NCBI GenBank assembly: GCA_036402115.1
Contig: DASWTM010000055.1
Location: 1 to 8,299 of the forward strand
Direction of reading: 5' to 3'
Length of the DNA: 8,299 nt
Source: Chryseosolibacter sp036402115
Lineage (GTDB): Bacteria; Bacteroidota; Bacteroidia; Cytophagales; Cyclobacteriaceae
Numbering within the stretch: position 1 is the first letter of the stretch; each line of letters opens with the position of its first letter. A program made the position numbers and the translations under genes. Below the pieces are notes generated by a model. The model was not told where the DNA came from. It did no database searches and saw only the letters and a program-made list of their open reading frames with translations. Below, piece after piece: positions 1 through 6,212 of the stretch.

Positions 1-67
1 CCGGATCCTGCGCGAGAGCAGAAAGCGAAATGAATACTCCAAAAAATACAACAACACATTTTCTCAT
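1..67 (-). CDS. Exported protein, N-terminal fragment (PorP/SprF-like by context)
   Basis: Only the first 22 codons are inside the window; the gene continues past position 1. The ATG lies at 67-65 and the visible peptide is MRKCVVVFFGVFISLSALAQ followed by D-P. It has a basic start, a hydrophobic core and an A-L-A signal-peptidase I site before Q, so the product is exported across the inner membrane. The start codon follows the TGA of the upstream PKD gene after only 2 nt, so the two are almost certainly co-transcribed and probably translationally coupled. No clear Shine-Dalgarno sequence is seen, which is common in Bacteroidota. In this phylum, large PKD proteins with a T9SS type-B C-terminal domain are very often followed by a PorP/SprF-family outer-membrane protein. 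That family assignment is inference from context only; none of its domain is visible. Confidence 0.72.
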   Translation of the reverse strand, partial: MRKCVVVFFGVFISLSALAQDP

Positions 68-69
68 AA

Positions 70-3000
70 TCATCGTATTAAGTGGATATCGCCAACTTTG
101 TTGACCCGTTCGCCATTGCTGTACTTCGCGTTAATCTTATACACGTATACATCCTGCTGACACAAACGTCCCTGATAGTAGCCGTCCCACCCTATTTCGG
201 GATCGCGCGTTTCAAATAGCAATTGTCCCCAACGGTTGAACACCAGCATCTGGAAATCAGTTACGCCAACAAGGATCGGTTTGAATGTGTCGTTCTTTCC
301 GTTACTGCTTCCCGAATCTCCAGTAGCTGGAGAAAAAGCATTGGGAATGAGCATCTGTCCGGAGCGTATCGTCTGAACCCCCGCAGCGAGCTTCATGGTA
401 TCTGCGCAGCCGGCCGAATTATATGCAACAAGTTGAATGTCGAATACACCTTCGCTGACGTATTCGTGTGTCGGCTCGAACTCAGTTGATGTTCCGCCAT
501 CACCAAAGTCCCACGAATATGAAGTAGCACCGAAGCTGCGGTTATCGGTGTACAACCTCCCTCCAGGGAATTGAATCTGGCTCGGTTTGACATTGAACTG
601 TGCATTCGGCTTGTCGTATACTGTGATAATTAATTGCTTCGTCACCTGAGCACTTTCACCTGCGCTGTTCTTTGCAGAGAGCGTGACGGAATAGATACCA
701 GGTTCATAATACGTGTAGCTTGGGTTGATCGCTGTGGATGTTCCCTGACCTGCACCAAACTCCCATGCGTATGTCGTAGGGTCCGCATATTGCGAGCGAT
801 TAGTGAAATTCACCGTCAGCGGAAGACAGCCTGATGACGGATCATATTCAAATTCCAGCACCGGAGGACTCGGCAAAATACTTATAGTAACTGCATGACT
901 CTTCATACAATCACCATTCGTTACGGTGAGTTCGATCGGGTAAATACCTTCCTGCGGATACGTGTGGGTGAATGATGCTGCACTCGAATTCCCCGTTGTA
1001 CCATCCCCGAAATTCCATACGTATGTCCATGGTCCGGCAGTGGTGTTATTTGTTATCGTGACAATGCGTGACGGAATTTGCTGAACCATCGGACTCGCTG
1101 TGAAGTTCGCGTTGATATTGACGGTGCTTGGAAGACTCAGCGTTCGCGTAGTAACAGCACTCTGACAGTTTGCAAAGTTTGTTGTGCGTAGTTCAATCGA
1201 AATGTTTTGGTCAACTGTAGTTGATCGATTAATGTCATAATCGAAACGATCACCTGCTGTAGTGGAACTAAAAAGTACAACTCCATTCGAGCGTAACGTC
1301 CACTCGTACTGCTGAAGACCTTTTTGCGTTGCCTCCATCCGAAGCATTACACTTTCGCATTGCCAGTCGAGGGTATCGATTGTAAACTGTGACGATGGAA
1401 CCGGATTCACGCGTATAGTTCGTGTAGAATCACCGAAGCATCCTGTCGGAAGTGTGGCGCGCAGGGTGATCTCAAAATCCTGTATCGATTGAGTAGCGTT
1501 GACAAAATTATACGTAAAGCTCGGAGTAGTACCTGTGCTCGTCTCGGTAATAACTGTGGTTCCATCACTGACTGTCCACAGGTATTCACTTGGATTTTGC
1601 GACTGCGTTGTGGCATCCGCAGAGAAGTTAACGCTGACGGGAGTGCAGTTTGAATTAAATGGTGAATAGTTCAGCGATACAAACCCGGATTGCGGCCCTG
1701 GGTAAACCGTGATCGTCACCGGAGACGAAATGGTTTCGCAGTCATTAACGGTTACCACCCGAAGTCTGACTTCATAGTCAAGGTTAGTAGTTCCATAGTT
1801 GCTGAAGTCTTTTGTAAATGCATCCGAAAAACCTGGATCAGTTGGGCGTTGAACCGAATCAAGCTGAAATCCACTTCCATTATTTATCTCCCACCGATAC
1901 TCTTTAATAGCCACAGGTTGACCGGCAACTGAATTATTGGTGAAGTTCACCTGAAGGACACTACAGCCCGACAAACGATCAGGCGCAAAAGATGCTGTCG
2001 GCAATGCATCGACCATCACGGTATGTTCAATTAACGATGAACATCCGCCCTGATCTGTCGTGACGCGGAGTGCAACGCGGTGCGCACCCGCTGCAGCGAA
2101 AGCCCTGGTAAAGGATGTCTCATTGTCAAAGGCAGGATCTTTTGCGAACGTAACACCGTCATAATCAAAATCCCACTCGCGCAAAATGATTTGTTCAGTG
2201 CCAACAGCGTTTAAGGTTGATTGATCTGTAAATGTTGTGGCCGTGCCCTGGCATACACGATTGAACGTGAATTCCGCCACTGGTTTTCTCAACACCCGAA
2301 TGATCTCCTCATCTTCCGTCTCGCAAGTCGTCAGGTTATCGCGTATGCGTAAACGCACCCGATACTGCCCTGGCGTAGTGAAGGTCCGGTCGAATGGACC
2401 CAGTGGTGAAGCCGAAAATCCCGATCCGGTAGGAGCCGAAAAAATCAACGCATTCGTTTCATCGTAAAATTCCCAACGCCATTCTGTTGAGGCAGATGGC
2501 GTTCCTATCGAAGAATCGCTAAAGCGGACTTCGAAATTAGTGAAAGGAGAATTGTTCTCCTGGCAGAAGTCGCCCGTGATAGGATTGCCTGCTATATCAG
2601 TCACACTTATTTGCGCTACCAGTGATGGAGATATCGTAATCACCCGATCGAATGTAGCTTCACAACCACCTGCAGCGTTATTGTCGCGGACGATGAGTCG
2701 TATTAATTTTTGTCCGGTAGTATTGAAAGCAAACGTTGGCTCAGCACTCGTTCTGACCGCTGCGGGTGCACCTGCCCCCGTGTTGTTGTTGTAAAATTCC
2801 CAACGGTAACCGAACGCGGCTCCCGCGATCGCTGGCGTTTGATTATCCAAGAAAATGTCATCACCCAAACAGAAAACACTTTGAATCGCTCCGGCTGCAT
2901 TGCCGAGTCGCGTGAGAAACGATGGTTGAGGTGACTCAACAATAACGATACGCGCAGTGGTTATCTGCGGAGGGTTATCACCGTTGACCACGTCAGCGGG

Positions 3001-3777
3001 GTTTTGCGGACCGTTAGCAAGATTGTTGTCGTACGCATTACACTGGTTCCAGTTCTTCATCGTGATCTGCCAGAACTTTCCTATGTCCGCGGGCGCTGTA
3101 ACAGGAACGGCAATCGGAAGACTTGTTTGGCCGGGTGCGTTTACCGGATATTGAGGATTGCGATTCGCTGCCGGATCCAGATAATTTGGAGGAGCGTTGA
3201 CTCCGTTCACTTGGACTCCTGGAATCACATTGGCGGCAGAGCCGGTGTTATAAATCCACTGCAACCATCGCGAAGCATTATTCTCGCGTGTAGCCCGGGG
3301 GTGGCAGTTCCAGTCACTGTTGTCTGTAAAATTAAGGCTCGCAGCAAATCCCTGACACACGCGGAACTCTGCCGGATTGATCTCGACAATATCATTTGTC
3401 CAGACTACAACTTGCGTCACTACCTGCACAACGCTGCCTCGCGGGTTGCAGGCATTTTCGGCATCGATGGTGACATCGTAGCCACAATCAACAGGAGAGT
3501 TTGGATAGATGTGCGTGAGTTCGACACCGGTGGCAGGCAACGGTCCCTGCGTGTAAACTTCTTCAGGAGAGCCGTCACCCCAGTTCACATAGTATGTCGT
3601 GCCAGGTGTTGACGCGAGATATAACGTCTCAATCCGAACCTGAAACGGTGCACAACCACGGCTGCTCGTCAGGAACTGGAAGCCTGGTTCCATGATGTCT
3701 GAGCTTGTACATTGTGCCCACGCGTTACCGGTTAGAAACAGCGAAAAAAATATTAGTACGTATGTTTTCAACCTCAT
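70..3777 (-). CDS. Giant secreted PKD-repeat protein with T9SS type-B (gliding motility-associated) C-terminal domain
   Basis: A 1235-residue cell-surface or secreted protein. Residues 1-21 are a Sec signal peptide with an A-W-A cleavage site before Q22. About ten PKD-like beta-sandwich repeats follow, marked by W-x-F/W-G-D-G-type motifs with the Trp near residues 66, 326, 435, 535, 629, 734, 826, 921, 1005 and 1089. The best matches to the PKD consensus are VNWGDG (64-69), WNFGDG (921-926) and WDFGDG (1089-1094). Many repeats open with an S-G-C or N-C followed by a V-x-F strand. Residues about 131-280 do not fit the PKD pattern and hold an RWLQWIYNTG segment (170-179). Residues about 1140-1235 match the gliding motility-associated C-terminal domain (TIGR04131/CHU_C type): IPNAFSP (1144-1150), G-K-N-D-T-F, FNRWG (1180-1184), WDG (1197-1199) and a Y-V-Y-K strand. 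This domain directs export by the type IX system, usually with a PorP/SprF partner, which fits the gene 2 nt downstream. Cargo function (adhesin, gliding or matrix protein) cannot be told from sequence. The frame is intact, with no sign of truncation. Confidence 0.95.
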   Translation of the reverse strand: MRLKTYVLIFFSLFLTGNAWAQCTSSDIMEPGFQFLTSSRGCAPFQVRIETLYLASTPGTTYYVNWGDGSPEEVYTQGPLPATGVELTHIYPNSPVDCGYDVTIDAENACNPRGSVVQVVTQVVVWTNDIVEINPAEFRVCQGFAASLNFTDNSDWNCHPRATRENNASRWLQWIYNTGSAANVIPGVQVNGVNAPPNYLDPAANRNPQYPVNAPGQTSLPIAVPVTAPADIGKFWQITMKNWNQCNAYDNNLANGPQNPADVVNGDNPPQITTARIVIVESPQPSFLTRLGNAAGAIQSVFCLGDDIFLDNQTPAIAGAAFGYRWEFYNNNTGAGAPAAVRTSAEPTFAFNTTGQKLIRLIVRDNNAAGGCEATFDRVITISPSLVAQISVTDIAGNPITGDFCQENNSPFTNFEVRFSDSSIGTPSASTEWRWEFYDETNALIFSAPTGSGFSASPLGPFDRTFTTPGQYRVRLRIRDNLTTCETEDEEIIRVLRKPVAEFTFNRVCQGTATTFTDQSTLNAVGTEQIILREWDFDYDGVTFAKDPAFDNETSFTRAFAAAGAHRVALRVTTDQGGCSSLIEHTVMVDALPTASFAPDRLSGCSVLQVNFTNNSVAGQPVAIKEYRWEINNGSGFQLDSVQRPTDPGFSDAFTKDFSNYGTTNLDYEVRLRVVTVNDCETISSPVTITVYPGPQSGFVSLNYSPFNSNCTPVSVNFSADATTQSQNPSEYLWTVSDGTTVITETSTGTTPSFTYNFVNATQSIQDFEITLRATLPTGCFGDSTRTIRVNPVPSSQFTIDTLDWQCESVMLRMEATQKGLQQYEWTLRSNGVVLFSSTTAGDRFDYDINRSTTVDQNISIELRTTNFANCQSAVTTRTLSLPSTVNINANFTASPMVQQIPSRIVTITNNTTAGPWTYVWNFGDGTTGNSSAASFTHTYPQEGIYPIELTVTNGDCMKSHAVTISILPSPPVLEFEYDPSSGCLPLTVNFTNRSQYADPTTYAWEFGAGQGTSTAINPSYTYYEPGIYSVTLSAKNSAGESAQVTKQLIITVYDKPNAQFNVKPSQIQFPGGRLYTDNRSFGATSYSWDFGDGGTSTEFEPTHEYVSEGVFDIQLVAYNSAGCADTMKLAAGVQTIRSGQMLIPNAFSPATGDSGSSNGKNDTFKPILVGVTDFQMLVFNRWGQLLFETRDPEIGWDGYYQGRLCQQDVYVYKINAKYSNGERVNKVGDIHLIR

Positions 3778-3916
3778 TCAGCAGCTCGTTTTCAACAAAT
3801 GACCTAGCAAATCATTTCTTTATCACACGAAGCTACAGGACGGAACCGGCCGTATAAACCCCAAAGTGTTGAATGCTCGATAAACGGCAGTACGAGAAGA
3901 TTTTAAAACAATTAAA

Positions 3917-4150
3917 GCGGCTGGATATGGTCGTTTGCCAGTATCGTCTAGCTCGGTGTCTGTGTCATTACAACCATACGACCAGCCACAAGGATGAATT
4001 CGATCGATCCCAGCAACTCGCTTAGTCTGACTTTTTTAACGAGGTCGGACCAGCGGTCCATGACAAGGAGCGCTGTCCTTCCAGACCATACGACTAAAAC
4101 AAGTTCGACTCCTGGCGTCCGCGCCATCGTCTGATTTACGCGGTGCTTTT
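3917..4150 (+). ncRNA. Possible structured RNA or degenerate element (low confidence)
   Basis: Several stems can be drawn by eye. GGCTGG (3919-3924) can pair with CCAGCC (3982-3987), and TGGTCGT (3928-3934) with ACGACCA (3978-3984); these overlap and compete. GGA plus CAGCG (4047-4055, one-base bulge) can pair with CGCTGTCC (4071-4078), competing with a GGACC/GGTCC hairpin (4047-4059) and an AAGGA/TCCTT hairpin (4065-4080). CCGCG (4119-4123) can pair with CGCGG (4139-4143), followed shortly by TTTT at 4147-4150. The 10-mer ACCATACGAC occurs at 3973-3982 and 4085-4094. None of this matches an RNA family I recognise, the strand is a guess, and a random 230-bp stretch will show some short stems. 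Confidence 0.17.
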
Positions 4151-4324
4151 ATGGATGGCCTGACAGTCCTTCGTCTGCGCTATCATTTTTTAAAGCTACG
4201 ATTCGAAAATTCTCTAAAAACGCGCTTGCAAGCCAAATAACTTTTCACTAACTGCCTGGTCGGGTTTAGCCAAAAAATCGCTTTTTACCTCAAAAAACAT
4301 CCGCGGTTTTACCCCGAAAAAATT

Positions 4325-4332
4325 TACCTTTG
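4325..4332 (+). promoter_or_regulatory. Candidate pyrG promoter, Bacteroidota -7 element
   Basis: TACCTTTG matches the Bacteroidota -7 consensus TAnnTTTG exactly and ends 32 bases before the pyrG ATG, giving a short leader of roughly 25-30 nt. I do not see a TTG-type -33 element at the usual 19-20 nt spacing; the nearest T-rich stretch (TTTT at 4307-4310) is too close. The call therefore rests on the -7 match and its position. Confidence 0.5.
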
Positions 4333-4364
4333 TGCCCGGTTAATCGAAAGGGTCAATCTAAATC

Positions 4365-5990
4365 ATGTCTGCCGCCAAGTATATTTTCGTAACCGGGGGT
4401 GTAACATCATCGCTGGGCAAAGGGATCATTGCTGCTTCATTAGGTAAGTTACTGCAAGCCAGAGGGTTCAACGTCACCATTCAAAAATTCGACCCCTATA
4501 TCAACATCGATCCGGGAACGCTGAATCCGTATGAGCACGGTGAATGTTACGTAACAGACGATGGCGCGGAAACCGACCTGGATCTCGGGCACTACGAGCG
4601 TTTCCTCAACGTACCTACGTCTAGAGCCAATAATATCACGACCGGGCGCATCTATAATAATGTAATCACGAAAGAGCGACAGGGGGAATACCTGGGAAAG
4701 ACCGTTCAAGTCGTTCCTCATATTACAGACGAAATCAAACGCAATATTTTCCTTTTAGGGGAAAGTGGGCAATACGACTTTGTCATTACTGAGATTGGTG
4801 GATCGGTAGGCGACATTGAATCGCTTCCGTTTATTGAAGCGGTACGTCAGGTGCGTTGGGATCTTGGTGCGAATAACGCCTTGGTGATTCACCTGACGCT
4901 CATCCCCTACCTGAAGGCCGCAAAAGAACTAAAGACAAAACCGACTCAACACTCGGTAAAGGAATTGCTTGCGGAAGGCGTGCAAGCTGATATCCTGGTG
5001 TGTCGCACGGAGATGCCGCTCCCGCTGGAATTACGGAAAAAGTTAGCATTGTTCTGCAACGTGCAACTCAATTCGGTTATCGAGGCAATCGATGCTGACA
5101 CAATCTACGATGTTCCGCTCCTCATGAAAAAGGAGAAGCTTGATGAACGTGTATTGGCAAAAATGAAAATGCACGGCAAGGCGGAACCGGATCTCGATCA
5201 GTGGAAAACCTTCCTGGGCAAACTCAAGAATCCGGTAGATGAAGTTAACATCGGGCTCGTTGGCAAGTATGTGTCGCTTCCGGACGCTTACAAATCGATA
5301 GCAGAAGCATTTGTTCACGCAGGCGCAGAGAACGATTGCAAAATAAATTTGAAGTGGATATCGTCTGAAGATATAGCTAAAGACACGGTTACTTCCGTGC
5401 TGAACGGCCTTCATGGCGTTCTCGTGGCACCTGGGTTTGGTGAGCGCGGTATGGAAGGTAAAATCGAAGCGATCCGCCACGTGAGGGAAAGCAAAATTCC
5501 ATTCTTCGGAATCTGCCTTGGAATGCAGTGTGCCGTAGTCGAATTCGCACGCAATGTTCTTGGTCTTGAAGCAAGTTCAACGGAACTGAATCCAAAGACG
5601 AAGAACCCGGTGATCGACATGATGGAAGAGCAGAAAAAGATCACTATGAAAGGTGGGACAATGCGACTTGGGGCTTACGACTGCAAGCTGAAAAAAGGTA
5701 GCAAAGTTCATATCGCGTATGGCGAATCGATGATCAAGGAACGTCACAGGCATCGTTACGAATTCAACAATAAATACCTCGAGCAGGCGGAAGCAGCGGG
5801 ATTGAAAGCAACCGGAGTAAATCCTGATTCGAACCTGGTAGAGATCGTTGAATTGAAGGATCATCCGTGGTTCGTGGGTGTTCAATATCACCCTGAATTA
5901 AAGAGCACGGTGCTGAACCCGCATCCCCTCTTCGTTAAGTTTGTTGAGGCCGCTCTAACACACAAAAGAGTAAGCAACAACAATCACTGA
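4365..5990 (+). CDS. pyrG: CTP synthase (glutamine-hydrolysing)
   Basis: Makes CTP from UTP, ATP and glutamine, the last step of de novo pyrimidine nucleotide synthesis; cytoplasmic, and active as a tetramer in the family. The 541-residue length is normal. The N-terminal synthetase (amidoligase) domain covers about residues 1-270. It starts with the P-loop-like GGVTSSLGKG (11-20) and contains the acidic metal and nucleotide region around D71-D73 and TEIGGSVGDIES (142-153). A class I glutamine amidotransferase domain covers about 293-535, with the nucleophile Cys384 in GICLGMQ (382-388) and the His509-Glu511 pair in Y-H-P-E completing the triad. The oxyanion-hole region APGFGERG (355-362) is present. 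All expected catalytic residues are intact. The ATG at 4365 places the family N-terminus (KYIFVTGG) correctly. It is the first of three rightward genes and sits beside yidC, an adjacency I recall from other Bacteroidota. No strong Shine-Dalgarno sequence is seen. Confidence 0.98.
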   Translation: MSAAKYIFVTGGVTSSLGKGIIAASLGKLLQARGFNVTIQKFDPYINIDPGTLNPYEHGECYVTDDGAETDLDLGHYERFLNVPTSRANNITTGRIYNNVITKERQGEYLGKTVQVVPHITDEIKRNIFLLGESGQYDFVITEIGGSVGDIESLPFIEAVRQVRWDLGANNALVIHLTLIPYLKAAKELKTKPTQHSVKELLAEGVQADILVCRTEMPLPLELRKKLALFCNVQLNSVIEAIDADTIYDVPLLMKKEKLDERVLAKMKMHGKAEPDLDQWKTFLGKLKNPVDEVNIGLVGKYVSLPDAYKSIAEAFVHAGAENDCKINLKWISSEDIAKDTVTSVLNGLHGVLVAPGFGERGMEGKIEAIRHVRESKIPFFGICLGMQCAVVEFARNVLGLEASSTELNPKTKNPVIDMMEEQKKITMKGGTMRLGAYDCKLKKGSKVHIAYGESMIKERHRHRYEFNNKYLEQAEAAGLKATGVNPDSNLVEIVELKDHPWFVGVQYHPELKSTVLNPHPLFVKFVEAALTHKRVSNNNH

Positions 5991-6008
5991 TAAAGGTCCA
6001 AATCCCAA

Positions 6009-6026
6009 TCCCAATAGCGATCGGGA
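6009..6026. repeat. Imperfect palindrome, TCCC...GGGA
   Basis: TCCCAATAGCGATCGGGA is an 18-base palindrome with two mismatched pairs (6013/6022 and 6016/6019). It resembles CCCGAT-AGC-ATCGGG palindromes that I recall as dispersed intergenic repeats in Bacteroidota genomes; that recollection cannot be tested here. It lies inside a wider GGTCC (5995-5999) and GGACC (6024-6028) pair. It could act as a weak transcript-end hairpin for pyrG, but no T-run follows directly. Confidence 0.45.
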
Positions 6027-6060
6027 CCAAAAACCAATATCAAAGGTCAAGGAGCTGAAG

Positions 6061-6143
6061 TTTGGAATTTGGAATTTGGAGCTTGGAATTTGGGCTTTGG
6101 TATTTGCGATTTGGATGTGCCTTTTGGCATTTGGGATTTTGCG
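6061..6143 (+). repeat. Degenerate heptamer tandem array, unit TTTGGAA
   Basis: Reading in steps of seven from 6061 gives TTTGGAA, TTTGGAA, TTTGGAG, CTTGGAA, TTTGGGC, TTTGGTA, TTTGCGA and TTTGGAT. After a six-base interruption at 6117-6122 come TTTGGCA, TTTGGGA and TTTTGCG. That is about eleven units, two of them exact at the left end and the rest increasingly diverged. Seven is not a multiple of three and no coding frame is implied. TTTGGAA-type arrays are, to my recollection, a recurring intergenic feature of some Bacteroidota; their role is unknown to me. Confidence 0.85.
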
Positions 6144-6175
6144 CCCCATATTGCGCAGTTTTTTAGAATAACAGG

Positions 6176-6192
6176 CGATACCTCCGGTATCG
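6176..6192 (+). terminator. Hairpin before yidC, terminator-like or leader structure
   Basis: CGATACC (6176-6182), loop TCC, and GGTATCG (6186-6192) form a perfect 7-bp stem followed by TATTTTAA. The T-run is short and interrupted, so this may be a weak terminator after pyrG or a leader hairpin on the yidC message. It ends 20 bases before the yidC ATG. Confidence 0.4.
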
Positions 6193-6201
6193 TATTTTAA
6201 T

Positions 6202-6205
6202 GGAG
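6202..6205 (+). promoter_or_regulatory. Shine-Dalgarno-like GGAG for yidC
   Basis: GGAG ends 7 bases before the ATG at 6213, a good ribosome-binding distance. It supports this start, which also gives the expected N-terminal membrane anchor. Confidence 0.5.
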
Positions 6206-6212
6206 TAACAGA

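Larger units (their letters stand above)
3778..4364. other. Divergent intergenic region, 587 bp, no convincing gene
   Basis: This gap separates the leftward PKD gene from rightward pyrG and must hold the control regions of both. I found no open frame with credible protein features. A match to TAnnTTTG is present for pyrG at 4325-4332; I found no equally good match on the minus strand for the PKD gene. The middle (about 3917-4150) contains several potential RNA stems and a repeated 10-mer, listed separately. The last 150 bases are rich in A and T runs, as expected for promoter DNA. Confidence 0.7.
5991..6212. other. pyrG-yidC spacer, repeat-rich, non-coding
   Basis: A 222-bp gap made of a C/A-rich left part (about 5995-6050), a T/G-rich heptamer array (6061-6143) that is roughly its reverse complement, and a short hairpin directly before yidC. 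AAATCCCAA (6000-6008) has an exact inverted match TTGGGATTT (6131-6139), so transcripts could fold into a long imperfect hairpin. A minus-strand frame runs through it but only encodes the repeat, so I call no gene here. Confidence 0.75.

Noticed and set aside
3004..3612. Long plus-strand open frame (202 codons) opposite the PKD gene
   Set aside because: It lies wholly antisense to a coherent signal-peptide and PKD-repeat protein, shows no recognisable domain, and is rich in residues expected from reversed PKD codons.
70..3777. Lipoprotein signal in the PKD protein because of an early Cys23
   Set aside because: The residue before the cysteine is Gln, which does not fit a lipobox; the A-W-A site before Q22 fits signal peptidase I.
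4021..4040. Intrinsic terminator ending in the T6 run at 4032-4037
   Set aside because: Only a 3-bp stem (AGT-CTG-ACT) can be formed next to the T-run, far too weak.
5043..5480. Minus-strand open frame of 145 codons inside pyrG
   Set aside because: It is antisense to the intact glutaminase half of CTP synthase, with no start context or domain of its own.
6061..6143. CRISPR array
   Set aside because: The units are 7 bases long and directly adjacent; there are no spacers, no 25-40 base repeats and no cas genes.
5955..6149. Minus-strand open frame of 64 codons across the heptamer array
   Set aside because: Its peptide is a Q-I-P-N/K-F-Q-I-P-N pattern produced by the TTTGGAA repeat itself, it overlaps the end of pyrG, and such frames are a familiar spurious annotation in Bacteroidota.
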